In this document: positions 36,220-46,198 of the stretch, in pieces
Layout: every line of letters begins with the position of its first letter
How positions within the stretch are numbered: position 1 is the first letter of the stretch
Assembly: GCA_049976445.1 (NCBI GenBank)
Contig: JBMFIF010000001.1
Location: 1 to 64,000 of the forward strand
Direction of reading: 5' to 3'
DNA from: JAVZOV01 sp049976445
Lineage (GTDB): Archaea; Thermoproteota; Thermoprotei; Gearchaeales; WAQG01
Length of the DNA stretch: 64,000 nt
The notes under the pieces: model-generated
What the model saw: the letters and a program-made list of their open reading frames with translations, nothing else
Database searches by the model: none
Told to the model about the DNA's origin: nothing
Position numbers and translations under genes: made by a program

Positions 36220-36389
36220 TATAAATAATGTATTAGATACATTATAAAGCTATCCTAGAATTCTATATCATCAAAGAAAATACGAAGCATATATACTAAA
36301 CTCAGTATTATTTATGCTACTTTATCTAGACACTTTTTATTCATGAAATTAGTGGTTAAATATAATAATATGATAAAGCAATATTTTAA

Positions 36390-36737
36390 ATGGTGTTGAA
36401 CATGTCTGAAGATATCAAATCTTTAATACAAACAGTCTATGAAAAAGCTAAATTAAAGATGGGGAGTGAAATGGCGGGTTGGAATAAAGTGTTTCAGTTT
36501 AATATAGAAGGTGGAGAACCATTTTATATAGAGTTTAAGCAGGGGAATGTGAATGTTGTTCCGGGTTCTCACAAATCTCCTACAGCAACACTTATTATGA
36601 GCAAAGAAACTCTTATTAAAATATTGAAAGGTGAATTAGATTCTATGGCGGCATTCATTAGAGGTCAAATGAAAATTACAGGAAACGTGATAGAGACTAC
36701 ATCGTTAAGAAAAATGATAGAAGCCGCAAAATCATAA
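36390..36737 (+). CDS. SCP2 sterol-carrier domain protein
   Basis: 115-residue single SCP2 domain, a small lipid- or acyl-CoA-binding fold. The pattern WNKVFQFNIEGGEPFYIEF, then SPTATLIMSKETLIKILKGE and AAFIRGQMKITGN, is the typical family sequence. It sits divergently next to the thiolase gene and upstream of etfBA, so it probably carries acyl-CoA or lipid substrates for this block. A second ATG four codons in (36402) is possible. Confidence 0.88.
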   Translation: MVLNMSEDIKSLIQTVYEKAKLKMGSEMAGWNKVFQFNIEGGEPFYIEFKQGNVNVVPGSHKSPTATLIMSKETLIKILKGELDSMAAFIRGQMKITGNVIETTSLRKMIEAAKS

Positions 36738-36934
36738 TTATTTTATTTTTTATTGTTCTTTATTTAATAAATCAGATGAAAGTGTTCAGGTTCGAAATTT
36801 ATCCTAGGTTAATAATTTTAATTCAAAAATCAATACATTTAATATAAAACAACATTTCATTATTTTTTCTTAAAATTATTAATACATAATAAAAAACTTT
36901 ATAATCGTAGATTTCTATGTAATACTGAGGTATC

Positions 36935-37747
36935 ATGGTTAATGTAGCTGTAATGGTTAAGGCATCACTAGATGCCAACATGATTAGAGTTGATAGTTCT
37001 GGTAAACTTCTTATTGATGAGATACCTTTGGCAATCAGTGAGTATGATAGGAATGCTGTTGAAGAAGCTGTAAGAATAAAGGAAAAATTTGGTGGAAAGA
37101 TTGCAGTTTTTTCAGTTGTTACTTGGGGACCATTAGCGAAACGTATTAACGATACTGAATCAGTATTGCGAGAAGCACTAGCCATGGGAGCTGACGAAGG
37201 ATATATGATTGCTGATGAGAGTTTAATAAACGCAAACCCGCTTCAGACAGCCATAGCACTTGCATCAGCAGTTAAAAAAACAGGTAATTATGATCTTTAT
37301 CTTACGGGTGAGGCATCAATGGATGTTATTTCTGCACAAATTGCTTCCAGAATTGGAACGATCTTAAACCTTCCAACAATAACATTTGCTCGAGCTATAG
37401 AACTTGATATAGGAAATAAAAAAGTTAAGGTTCTTCGTGATCTGGAGGATTCATTACAATGGGTTGAGGCACCATTACCTGCAGTAATCAGTGTGACTGG
37501 TGAAATTAATAAAGCTAGGTTACCGATGCTCTTGCAAATACGGAGAGCATTTGCAAAACCTCTTAAAAAATTTACATTAAATGACTTAAACATACAATTG
37601 CCTGACGTTGGACATAAGCGCGAATCGGTAAGATTATTAATAGTTTCTAGGAAAAATATAATGATAGAAGCAAGCACTCTAGAAGAAGTATCAGAAAAGT
37701 TAATCTCCAAATTGATTGAGGAGGGTGTTATAAGACCAAAAATATGA
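36935..37747 (+). CDS. etfB: Electron transfer flavoprotein, beta subunit
   Basis: 270 residues. The beta chain binds AMP and helps hold FAD: NVAVMVKASLD at the start, AISEYDRNAVEEAVRIKE and the GADEGYMIAD segment are family-typical, as is the DVISAQIASRIG helix. It accepts electrons from acyl-CoA dehydrogenases. First of three linked genes etfB-etfA-membrane oxidoreductase. GAGGT precedes the ATG. Confidence 0.92.
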   Translation: MVNVAVMVKASLDANMIRVDSSGKLLIDEIPLAISEYDRNAVEEAVRIKEKFGGKIAVFSVVTWGPLAKRINDTESVLREALAMGADEGYMIADESLINANPLQTAIALASAVKKTGNYDLYLTGEASMDVISAQIASRIGTILNLPTITFARAIELDIGNKKVKVLRDLEDSLQWVEAPLPAVISVTGEINKARLPMLLQIRRAFAKPLKKFTLNDLNIQLPDVGHKRESVRLLIVSRKNIMIEASTLEEVSEKLISKLIEEGVIRPKI

Positions 37748-37760
37748 GGAGATGATATGA

Positions 37761-38696
37761 ATGGTTGAAACTGTCATAGTTTTTGGAGAAAGACCTTCAT
37801 TATTAGTAGATGCTTCAGGACTTGTAGCAGAACTATCACGAAATGGATTTAGTACCAATATGATAGGCATCACAATTAGTGATGGATCGGTGAATGAAGC
37901 AATACACTATGGTTTTGATAAACTGTATGTTATTGAAGGAACGGTTTTACCTGATCAAATATACGAGATCATCTCTAAGATTTTTGATGATGTGAAACCG
38001 AGGTTATTAATCGGCCCTGCAACAAAAACTAGTAACGATGTTCTTGCTCGTGTTTCAGCTAAGCATAATTTACCAATGCTAACAGAGGTTATTTCAGTTT
38101 CATTAGATGGTACTAGTATTGTTTTTGAACGAAATATTTTAGGAGGAAGAGCTGTAAGTCGAGAGGTAACATTAAGACAAGTGGCCGTTACTGTACCTAT
38201 TAAGAAATTTAAGCCTTTTGAAGAAACTCAAAAGATTGCTGCCGTTGAAAAAATCTCGCCTCCAGTCTCTAATGTTAAGCTAGTAAGTTTTGAAGAGAAG
38301 AAAAAAGGTGGCGTAAATATTGAAGCTGCTGATATTGTTGTTGGTGTAGGAAGAGGATTTAGATCGAAGGATGATTTAAAATTGGCTTTTGATTTAGCAA
38401 CAATCATAGATGCTCAAGTTGGATGCAGTAGGCCTATTGCTGCAGATCTTAAATGGTTACCTGAGGATGTGTGGATTGGAATTTCTAGCAAGAAGATACG
38501 GCCAAAACTTTATATAGCAATAGGAATATCTGGTGCTCCTCAACATATCTCTGCGGTAGATGCAAAAGTAATAGTTTCTATAAATAAAGATAAAAATGCA
38601 CCAATATTCAAGTATTCAGATTATGGTGTTGTCGCGGATTTATACCAATTTCTTCCTGTATTTATTAAAAAACTTAAAGAAAAAACAAGCAAGTGA
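37761..38696 (+). CDS. etfA: Electron transfer flavoprotein, alpha subunit
   Basis: 311 residues. The N-terminal domain is short; the C-terminal FAD domain carries VGVGRGFRSKDDLKLAFDLATIIDAQVGCSR in pieces, then LPEDVWIGISSKKIRPKLYIAIGISGAPQH. Most ETF alpha chains have Q-x-G-Q-T-G-K where this one reads WIGISSKKI, a substitution beside the flavin that could alter its redox potential. Start ATG with GAGGAGATGAT upstream, 13 nt after etfB. The stop overlaps a GTG that could start the next gene. Confidence 0.92.
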   Translation: MVETVIVFGERPSLLVDASGLVAELSRNGFSTNMIGITISDGSVNEAIHYGFDKLYVIEGTVLPDQIYEIISKIFDDVKPRLLIGPATKTSNDVLARVSAKHNLPMLTEVISVSLDGTSIVFERNILGGRAVSREVTLRQVAVTVPIKKFKPFEETQKIAAVEKISPPVSNVKLVSFEEKKKGGVNIEAADIVVGVGRGFRSKDDLKLAFDLATIIDAQVGCSRPIAADLKWLPEDVWIGISSKKIRPKLYIAIGISGAPQHISAVDAKVIVSINKDKNAPIFKYSDYGVVADLYQFLPVFIKKLKEKTSK

Positions 38697-38701
38697 GAGA
38701 A

Positions 38702-40744
38702 ATGTATGTATTTTTTATTCAAAGTATCTTATATATATTCGAGGGTATTAAACATTTTAACTTTGTTGATGATCTGGAACCTCTTGTGTACATATACACC
38801 ATAATAGTTGCTGTGCTATTGCTTTATGGTGTTTATAGAAGTTTTAAATTATGGACTTATGGAGGACAAAGTATAAGATTTGATCGTTTTGGAAAACGAT
38901 TGTTAAGACTTATCAAATATGGTGTACTTCAAGCGAAAGTTATAAGGCAGAAACAAGGAGGTACTATTCATGTATTTATTTATATTGGTATGATAGGTCT
39001 TTTTATAGGTACCATACTTCGTGCAGTAGAGTATGATATATATTTACGATTTTTTGGTTCAAGATTCCTTGTTAACATTGTGTATTTAATATTTAAGCTC
39101 ATGGTTAATATTTCAGGCGTTTTGGCTATTATAGGCATAGTATTAGCATTAATTAGACGAATATTCAGAACGTACAGAGATTTACCTACATCTCGAGAGG
39201 ATTACCTAATTTTGATTGATCTGCTGATAATAATAGTAACAGGTTTTATACTAGATGCGGTTAATACTTTAGATTATAGATTAGAATGGATTGACAATTG
39301 GGATATAATAGGCTTCCCTCTTGCTTTCTTCATTAGAAGTTTCTTCGATAGTAATTATATTGAATTTTATAGAATTCTTTGGGTGTTTCATTTAACATTA
39401 GCACTTGCTAGCATTGCTCTCATACCTTTTACGAAACTCTATCATATGTTCATTAGTGGCGTTCTAAATACATTCTTTTCCAGGTTAGAAGAACCAGTCA
39501 TTGCAGCTAACAAGCCAATAGTCAATATGGATAAGTTAGTAGAAGAAGGTAGGCCTATAGGAGCTGTAACGCTTTTAGATTTATCTTGGAAGCAACGAAT
39601 GGATTTTGATGCTTGTACTCAATGTGCACGATGTCATAATTCATGTCCAGCAAATCTTACTGGAAAACCATTAAGTCCAATGATGGTAATGCTTGACGCA
39701 AAAAAGGAATTACATAAAAAGAATTTTGATAAAAAATTAGTACCAAGTTCTATAAATCCAGATGTTATATGGTCTTGTGTAACTTGTGGTGCATGTATTG
39801 AAGTATGTCCTGTCTTAATAAATCAAGTTGAGACTATTATGGATCTCAGACGTGGAGTGTATTCTTCTGGAGAAAATACACCATCTGAATTACAACAAGT
39901 TTCGTATAATATAATGAGAACTGGAAATCCTTATGGTTATAATCCTGCTGATAGGGAAACATGGTTACGTTCAGTAGTGTCTGAACTAGGTATTGAGATC
40001 GCACGTGAAGATACTGAATATGAATATATATATTGGTTGGGTTGTAATGCAAGTTATGATCCTAATATCAGAAACGTTGCCTATAGCTTAATGAGTATTC
40101 TTAAAAAAGCTAAGATAAATTTTGCAGTAATTTTGGATGAGATTTGTTGTGGTGAGCCTGCAAGAAGAATAGGTGATGAATATCTTTTTAGAGATATTGT
40201 ACAGAAGAATTCAGACATATTAGGAAGATATAAATTTAAGAAATTATTAGTTAATTGTCCTCACGGATATAACAATTTTAAACATGAGTATGCTCAATAT
40301 GGAGTAAAGATAGAGGTTGAACATCATACAATGTTGCTACAAAAACTTATAAAAGATCATAAGATAAGCCCTGAAAAAGTAAAAGAAACTGTAACATATC
40401 ATGATCCATGTTACTTAGCGCGATGGAACCATGTTTTTAATGAACCAAGGGATGTGATAAAAAGCGTGGCTGATATTAAAGAGATGAGTAGAATAAAACA
40501 AAACACATTTTGTTGTGGTGGTGGAGGAGGTCATGCTTTCTTTGATATAAAGAAAGGAGAAAGAATAAGCAAGGTAAGAATGAAAGAGGCTATAGCGACT
40601 GGTGTAAATAAAGTAGTTGTTTCCTGTCCTTTCTGTAATATAATGCTCCGCAGTGAGGCTTCAGAATTTAACATGGAAGTGATTGATATAGCAGAGCTTT
40701 TAAATCAGTCTTTAAATAAATCTGAAGGTGCTCCAAAGAAATAA
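38702..40744 (+). CDS. Membrane Fe-S ETF:quinone-type oxidoreductase (FadF/HdrD-like)
   Basis: 680 residues. The N-terminal 250 residues form about six membrane helices of the NarI/DUF3483 type with histidines that could hold haem b. Then follow two [4Fe-4S] motifs, CTQCARCHNSCP (near 305) and CVTCGACIEVCP (near 360), and two CCG domains, including CCGEPARR and CCGGGGGH with C-P-F-C near the end. Proteins of this build next to etfBA take electrons from ETF to quinone or to a HdrD-like acceptor. Placement after etfA supports that. I prefer ATG 38702 (GTGAG upstream) over GTG 38693. Confidence 0.88.
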   Translation: MYVFFIQSILYIFEGIKHFNFVDDLEPLVYIYTIIVAVLLLYGVYRSFKLWTYGGQSIRFDRFGKRLLRLIKYGVLQAKVIRQKQGGTIHVFIYIGMIGLFIGTILRAVEYDIYLRFFGSRFLVNIVYLIFKLMVNISGVLAIIGIVLALIRRIFRTYRDLPTSREDYLILIDLLIIIVTGFILDAVNTLDYRLEWIDNWDIIGFPLAFFIRSFFDSNYIEFYRILWVFHLTLALASIALIPFTKLYHMFISGVLNTFFSRLEEPVIAANKPIVNMDKLVEEGRPIGAVTLLDLSWKQRMDFDACTQCARCHNSCPANLTGKPLSPMMVMLDAKKELHKKNFDKKLVPSSINPDVIWSCVTCGACIEVCPVLINQVETIMDLRRGVYSSGENTPSELQQVSYNIMRTGNPYGYNPADRETWLRSVVSELGIEIAREDTEYEYIYWLGCNASYDPNIRNVAYSLMSILKKAKINFAVILDEICCGEPARRIGDEYLFRDIVQKNSDILGRYKFKKLLVNCPHGYNNFKHEYAQYGVKIEVEHHTMLLQKLIKDHKISPEKVKETVTYHDPCYLARWNHVFNEPRDVIKSVADIKEMSRIKQNTFCCGGGGGHAFFDIKKGERISKVRMKEAIATGVNKVVVSCPFCNIMLRSEASEFNMEVIDIAELLNQSLNKSEGAPKK

Positions 40745-40752
40745 GAAATATT

Positions 40753-41172
40753 TTACATTAAATATTTTATTGAACTTATTGCCATCATAACCTCAAGCAA
40801 TTTATTAAATAAACCTGTTTGAGTTACTCTGCCTATGATCTTTCCTTTTTCAACTACATACAGCCGTCTTATGTTTTTCTCGGTCATGAGTTTCCATGCT
40901 TCTGCAAATGTTGCATCAGGACTGATTGTTATCAGAGGTGATGTCATTATTTCTTTTAATAACGTTTTATTCATGTCAAGACCTTTTGCTACTACTCTCC
41001 TCAATAAATCTCTATCTGTCACCACACCGGACGGTAGATCATTAATACTCACAACTATAGACCATACTTGATTTTCTAGCATAGCTTTTAAAGCATCCAT
41101 TGCTGAAAGATTACCATCTAATATTACAACACCGCTTTCCATTACATCACGAACTTTTAATGTGACTGGCAT
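40753..41172 (-). CDS. CBS-domain pair protein
   Basis: 139 residues with two CBS motifs: VRDVMESGVVILDGN, then VVTDRDLLRRVV near residue 60, LKEIMTSPLITISPD near 80 and VGRVTQTGL near 120. Such pairs bind adenine nucleotides and act as energy sensors. No catalytic domain is fused and no partner is evident. It converges on the ETF oxidoreductase gene with an 8-base gap. Confidence 0.88.
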   Translation of the reverse strand: MPVTLKVRDVMESGVVILDGNLSAMDALKAMLENQVWSIVVSINDLPSGVVTDRDLLRRVVAKGLDMNKTLLKEIMTSPLITISPDATFAEAWKLMTEKNIRRLYVVEKGKIIGRVTQTGLFNKLLEVMMAISSIKYLM

Positions 41173-41211
41173 CGTATCACCAAGATATATTGATTATAAA
41201 AATATATAAAG

Positions 41212-41919
41212 TTAAATACCCAAGTAGCTTTCTTTTACTTTCGGATTAATTAAAAGTTCTTTTCCGCTTCCACTTAGAGCTATTCTTCCATTCTCAATTA
41301 TATATGCTTTATCAGCTATTTTTAAAGCATTCTCAACGTGTTGTTCAACAAGTATTATAGTAATACCATACTCTTTGTTTAATTTTTGAATTAGATCAAC
41401 AATCTGAAGCACAATTTTTGGTGCCAATCCAGCTGATGGTTCATCTAACATTAATAATTTAGGTCTCCCCATTAGTCCTCTAGCTATTGCAAGCATTTGC
41501 TGTTCTCCACCACTTAATGTACCGGCAAGTTGTTTTTCCCTTTCTTTTAAAATTGGAAATAGTTCATATACTATACTTAACGTTTCGTTTATATGTTTTC
41601 TTGCTTCTTTAGTATAAGCGCCCATTAAAAGGTTCTCATAAACACTCATCTCTGGAAATAACCTTCTTCCCTCAGGCACTAATATTAATCCTAATTTCAC
41701 TCTATCATGAGGAGGCAAGTATGTTATGTCTGTTTGTTCGTAAATTATTTTACCCTTTTTTAATTTATGTAAACCAGAAATGCATCTTATTAGGGTAGTT
41801 TTTCCAGCTCCGTTTGAACCTAATATAGCAGTAATCGTTCCTTTTTCAACAGTTAGGTTTATCCCCCAAAGTACTGTTACTTCACCATAACCTGCCTCAA
41901 GATTCTCTACTGAGAGCAT
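41212..41919 (-). CDS. livF: ABC transporter ATP-binding protein (LivF-type)
   Basis: 235 residues. Walker A GSNGAGKT, signature LSGGEQQM and Walker B LLMLDEPSAGLAP in order. The sequence after Walker B and the C-terminal NPKVKESYLGI mark the LivF subgroup of branched-chain amino-acid importers. Start overlaps the livG stop (TAATG), so translation is coupled. Last gene of the five-gene minus-strand operon livK-livH-livM-livG-livF (transcription order). Confidence 0.9.
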   Translation of the reverse strand: MLSVENLEAGYGEVTVLWGINLTVEKGTITAILGSNGAGKTTLIRCISGLHKLKKGKIIYEQTDITYLPPHDRVKLGLILVPEGRRLFPEMSVYENLLMGAYTKEARKHINETLSIVYELFPILKEREKQLAGTLSGGEQQMLAIARGLMGRPKLLMLDEPSAGLAPKIVLQIVDLIQKLNKEYGITIILVEQHVENALKIADKAYIIENGRIALSGSGKELLINPKVKESYLGI

Positions 41920-42668
41920 TAAGTCTCACCTCGTGTGTTAATTGAACGCCCTAAATATGCTTCTATTACTTTAAGATCATTAGCGACTTCATTTGGTGTT
42001 CCTTCAGCAATTTTTATTCCATTACTAAACACTATAATCCTTTCAGAAATTTTCATGATAGCTCTCATTATATGCTCAACGATTATAATAGTTAATCCTA
42101 ATTCTTTTCTAATTCTTTTTATCATTTCAAGTGCACTATCAATTTCGGCTGGTGTAAGTCCGGCAAGTGTTTCGTCTAAAAGAAGGAGTTCAGGTTCTGA
42201 AGCTAAAGCTCTAGCTATTTCAAGCCTTCTTTTTTCTGGCATGTTAAGTAAACCAGCAGGTAAGTCTGCTTTATTAATTAAGCCTGTTACCTCTAAAACC
42301 TTCTCAACAGTTTTTGCTGCATCATAGGGAGTCTTAGCGTTGTATTTACCAAAAAGAGCACCAATCATAACATTATCCTTAACAGTCATGGTTGAAAACG
42401 GTTTAACTATTTGAAAGGTTCTTCCAATACCCATTCTAGCTATTTTATGTGGAGGTAACCCTGTAATATCTACATTCTTAAATATTATTTTTCCTTCATC
42501 TGGCTTATAAATACCACTAATTACATTAAAGAATGTTGTTTTTCCAGAACCATTAGGCCCAATAAGGCCTAATATTTCATTTTGGTTCACTTCAACGTTT
42601 ATATTATTTAATGCTATAAGGCCCCCAAATTTTTTTACTATGCCTTTTGCCTCAAGAATAATGCTCAT
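41919..42668 (-). CDS. livG: ABC transporter ATP-binding protein (LivG-type)
   Basis: 249 residues. Walker A GPNGSGKT; the Q-loop segment IGRTFQIVKPF is typical of LivG; Walker B is LLLLDETLAGL, where the T after D-E is the LivG-specific variant. The normal signature LSGG is replaced by a weak LLNMPEKRRLEIARA, also usual in LivG. Pairs with LivF in one transporter. Confidence 0.9.
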   Translation of the reverse strand: MSIILEAKGIVKKFGGLIALNNINVEVNQNEILGLIGPNGSGKTTFFNVISGIYKPDEGKIIFKNVDITGLPPHKIARMGIGRTFQIVKPFSTMTVKDNVMIGALFGKYNAKTPYDAAKTVEKVLEVTGLINKADLPAGLLNMPEKRRLEIARALASEPELLLLDETLAGLTPAEIDSALEMIKRIRKELGLTIIIVEHIMRAIMKISERIIVFSNGIKIAEGTPNEVANDLKVIEAYLGRSINTRGET

Positions 42669-42672
42669 GATC

Positions 42673-43626
42673 TCACCTTAAGAATCTAAATTTTCTTGCA
42701 ATCACACCCATAATACCTCTAGGCATGAAAAGAACGAGCCCTATAAGTAGGACACCAAAGATTATTGGATGAATATTAGCAAAGGATACTAATGTTGTAT
42801 ATTCAATTGTATAAAGTATAATACCTCCTATTAGAGGGCCAATTATGGTACCTTGACCACCTAGCATCATAGCTACTAGCATTTTCACATTATAAGTCAC
42901 ATCGAAATAGCCTTCCGTACTTATATATACATGTAAAATACCAGAAATTCCACCAGCAATACCAGCAATAAATGCACTTAATGCATAGGCACTAAGTTTA
43001 TAAAGCCGTGTGTTTACACCTAATGCTTCAGCTGCATCTTCATTTTCGTAAATAGATCTCAATCCATAGCCAAACTTAGAATTGCTAATGTATAAAGTCA
43101 TAACCATAGTTATTAACAAAAGAATCCACATAGATATGTAAGAAGATATCGGGTCATATTTTACGTATCTAGCTAATGGAATACCATACGATCCACCTAA
43201 TGCTGCAGTATTACTTATTAAAACTTTCATGGCTTCGTTCATTCCAAGCGTAGCAATCGCAAAATAAGCACCTCTTACTTTGAGTATTGGAGTACCAATT
43301 AACAATGCAAAAGCAGATGCTATAATACCACCTATTATTGAGAAGATATAGGGATTAATTTGTAACATATAGAAATTTTCTATAGCAACAGCTGTAGCAT
43401 ACGCACCAATACCATAAAAAACTATATGCCCGAAATCTACGTATCCAGTAAATCCTGTTATCATATTGATACTATATGTAAGTACTAAATATTCCAACAT
43501 TATAAATAGTACTGGTGTGAAGACTGGAAATTCGATAAATAATATTATTGTTATTATTTCGAAGATTATAAGAATTAACACATCGGTCTTATTTAAATAA
43601 ATCATTTCTTTAATATGTCTAAACAT
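42673..43626 (-). CDS. livM: ABC transporter permease (LivM-type)
   Basis: 317 residues, about nine membrane helices. TGFTGYVDFGHIVFYGIGAYATA is the conserved LivM N-terminal segment, and EDAAEALGVNTRLYKLSAYALSAFIAG near residue 200 is the coupling helix that contacts the ATPases. Confidence 0.9.
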   Translation of the reverse strand: MFRHIKEMIYLNKTDVLILIIFEIITIILFIEFPVFTPVLFIMLEYLVLTYSINMITGFTGYVDFGHIVFYGIGAYATAVAIENFYMLQINPYIFSIIGGIIASAFALLIGTPILKVRGAYFAIATLGMNEAMKVLISNTAALGGSYGIPLARYVKYDPISSYISMWILLLITMVMTLYISNSKFGYGLRSIYENEDAAEALGVNTRLYKLSAYALSAFIAGIAGGISGILHVYISTEGYFDVTYNVKMLVAMMLGGQGTIIGPLIGGIILYTIEYTTLVSFANIHPIIFGVLLIGLVLFMPRGIMGVIARKFRFLR

Positions 43627-43630
43627 AATT

Positions 43631-44494
43631 TCACCTCTTTGAGAATATTCCTGTCGGCCTTATTATTAACACAACTACCAGAATTATAAATGCTATAGCC
43701 GGGCTCACTCCTGTAGAGTAGTATGTGCCTGTAAGACTTTCTGCCTCACCAATTATTATACCACCTAAGAATGTGCCCAATGGATTGCCTAAACCACCTA
43801 TCACTACTACTGAAAATGCATACAGCGTATATATGTTACCTAGATATGGAGTGAAAGGTGTTGTTAATGCTATTAGCGTTCCTCCCAATATTGTAAGCAT
43901 CACACCAATTCCCATGCTTATTGCATATACTCTATTTACACTTATCCCCATAAGAGATGCAGCTTCATCATCTTGAACAGTAGCTCTAATTGATCTTCCT
44001 AAATAGGTAAACTTAAGAAACATGAGAAGTGAGATCGTAATTATTATTGCTGTAATTGAAGCAATCAATCTATCACCTATTATTGTTATATTACCAATAC
44101 TGTAGGATGGATAAAGTATTGGTAATCCTCTTATATCAGCTTTCCAGTATATAAGCATTAAATTTTCTATCATCAATGCTAGACCAAAAAGTACTAATAA
44201 TGATGAAAGTTCCGGAGCTTTCACAACTCGTTTCACAAGAGAAAAATATATCAATAGCCCTATGAGAAAACCTAATGGTAATCCTATTATCAGTGAAGAG
44301 AGCGGATTCATTTTATAGATTACAAACATCCAAAAGGCAATGTATGCACCGAGTATTGTTAGTGTTCCATGTGCTATATTAATTATTCGCATCACACCCC
44401 AAATCAATGTTAACCCTAATGCAATCAGACCATATATTGATCCCGATAAAAATCCATTTATTAATGCTTGAATTAAAATCTGAAATTCATTCAT
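43631..44494 (-). CDS. livH: ABC transporter permease (LivH-type)
   Basis: 287 residues, about eight membrane helices. ALGLTLIWGVMRIINIAHG near residue 25 and DDEAASLMGISVNRVYAISM near 180 are the signatures of LivH permeases. It forms the channel with LivM. Confidence 0.9.
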   Translation of the reverse strand: MNEFQILIQALINGFLSGSIYGLIALGLTLIWGVMRIINIAHGTLTILGAYIAFWMFVIYKMNPLSSLIIGLPLGFLIGLLIYFSLVKRVVKAPELSSLLVLFGLALMIENLMLIYWKADIRGLPILYPSYSIGNITIIGDRLIASITAIIITISLLMFLKFTYLGRSIRATVQDDEAASLMGISVNRVYAISMGIGVMLTILGGTLIALTTPFTPYLGNIYTLYAFSVVVIGGLGNPLGTFLGGIIIGEAESLTGTYYSTGVSPAIAFIILVVVLIIRPTGIFSKR

Positions 44495-44542
44495 GGACTC
44501 TAATCACCACGTAAAAAATAAAAGAATTTTAAATTATTTTCG

Positions 44543-45847
44543 TTAACCCCATGCAGGTTTAGGATATAACGGTTGAGCTGACGCTGCTTCTGGAGGCCAA
44601 ACAGTATATTTTTTTCCATTCTGCCATTGTATTAAAACCATTTTGTGTGCTATTTGCAGTCCAGTTACAGGATCTATTTTAAACTCACCAAAGAATGTTT
44701 TTAAATCAAGAGTATTAAAAGCATCACGCACCTTCTTAGAATTAAGACTTTGAGCTTTTTCTATTGCAGCTTGAAGTACTAGCCCTGCCATAAAACCACC
44801 AGCTGAGTGATAAGTTGGGGTTTCATTAAACATCGATTTATACATTTGTATAAAATCTTTAACTGAAGGCCCATAAGTTGCGTTATATTTAACGTCAGGT
44901 TCCCATTGAGAAGGCCCAAATATATAATTGGCATCAGCACCTAATGATTGATAGAAACTATCTTCTGGTGCAGCAACTATGATTGAAAATAATTTTGCAT
45001 TGACATTCAATTGTTTTGCTTGTTTTATTAATAATACCCCATCAGCGAAGTGCCCACCACCTATTATCGCATCAGGATTTGTGGCTTTTATACTAGTTAA
45101 TATTGGAGATAGATCAGTGGCAGTTGATGGATATTTATCATAAAAAACGACAGTAAATCCGTTCTGTTCTGCATATTTTTTAGCACCTTCAGCTACCGAA
45201 GCTGAAAACACATCATCACTATAAACTATTGCAATTTTTTTGGCACTGGGATCTTTAGCTTTAATAAGATCAAGCGTTGACCAAAGGTATTCTGAACCTG
45301 GAGTATATACTTGGACGACATACTTGTATCCCTGTTGATGGATGCTATCAGCAGCCGCACCAGTAGTAACTATTACTTTGCTATGCGCTTCAGCTATAGC
45401 TGCAGCAGTAAGGGCTAATGGGCTCGAATAAGGTGATATGAGAAAATCAACATTATCTTGAGTAATTAGCTTTTCATAAAGTGCTGTGACTTGGTCTTTC
45501 TTACTTGCATCGTCATAATATATTATTTTTATAAAGTACCTGGTTCCATTAACGATTATTCCACCAGTTTTATTATTTACCCAATACTGCCATAATTGGA
45601 TACCATGTAATTGCCTTGTTCCTTCAACAGCATATGAACCAGTTAAAGATGTTGTAAAACCAACTTTAATTATACCTGTTGGCATAGTAGTGGCAGTTGT
45701 TGTAGTCGTAACAGTTGTTTTAGTAGTGGTAGTTGTAACTGCTGCAGGTCCTCCTCCACCAAATAAAGCATACCATGCAGCTATTATTGCAACTATTACT
45801 ATTATCACTATTATTATTCCGGTTAGACGAGAAATAGCACGCTTCAT
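44543..45847 (-). CDS. livK: ABC transporter substrate-binding protein (LivK-type, type I periplasmic)
   Basis: 434 residues. A single N-terminal membrane helix (about 8-28) is followed by a threonine-rich stalk (about 35-53), which would tether the binding domain to the outer face of the cell membrane. The ligand domain (60-434) opens with IKVGFTTSLTGSYAVEGT, the usual leucine/isoleucine/valine-binding start, and continues with AGGFMAG. Amino acids are the default ligand, but members also bind amides or urea. First gene of the operon; a TATA-like CTTTATAAAC at about 45882-45891 lies upstream. Confidence 0.88.
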   Translation of the reverse strand: MKRAISRLTGIIIVIIVIVAIIAAWYALFGGGGPAAVTTTTTKTTVTTTTTATTMPTGIIKVGFTTSLTGSYAVEGTRQLHGIQLWQYWVNNKTGGIIVNGTRYFIKIIYYDDASKKDQVTALYEKLITQDNVDFLISPYSSPLALTAAAIAEAHSKVIVTTGAAADSIHQQGYKYVVQVYTPGSEYLWSTLDLIKAKDPSAKKIAIVYSDDVFSASVAEGAKKYAEQNGFTVVFYDKYPSTATDLSPILTSIKATNPDAIIGGGHFADGVLLIKQAKQLNVNAKLFSIIVAAPEDSFYQSLGADANYIFGPSQWEPDVKYNATYGPSVKDFIQMYKSMFNETPTYHSAGGFMAGLVLQAAIEKAQSLNSKKVRDAFNTLDLKTFFGEFKIDPVTGLQIAHKMVLIQWQNGKKYTVWPPEAASAQPLYPKPAWG

Positions 45848-46198
45848 TTTTTATAGCACCAAAATTTTTATCATATTCACTGTTTATAAAGTTTGCTATA
45901 TTTTCTTATAGAATTATTCAAACATAAAATCTATATACTAAAAGATTTCCTCTATGCCTTAAAGAGTTAGACTTTCATCTTGTTGTAATTTTTATAGTTT
46001 AGTTATCTATTAAAAATTCAAGAATTAAATAAAAAGCAGATTATATAGTTGAATGATCTTTATTTCTGTGACATATAAATTTAAAAAATATATTTATAAA
46101 TAGCAGAATTTTTAAATTTGTTTTGATGATTTTTGTAACTAATTATTTTGTAAGTAATTTTATCTTTATTTTTTCTGTTATGAGGCTTGGTGATACTA
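45848..46198. other. Gene-free interval between livK and the ECF S component
   Basis: About 350 AT-rich bases between divergent genes. I see the livK TATA box (about 45882-45891, minus) and a plus-strand ATTTATAAATA at about 46091-46101. The latter would give the ECF gene a leader of some 75 bases, but no stable hairpin or known riboswitch core is visible in it. Confidence 0.5.

Noticed and set aside
46091..46198. Riboswitch in the leader of the ECF S component
   Set aside because: The leader is AT-rich and unstructured by eye; the conserved FMN-aptamer core is absent.
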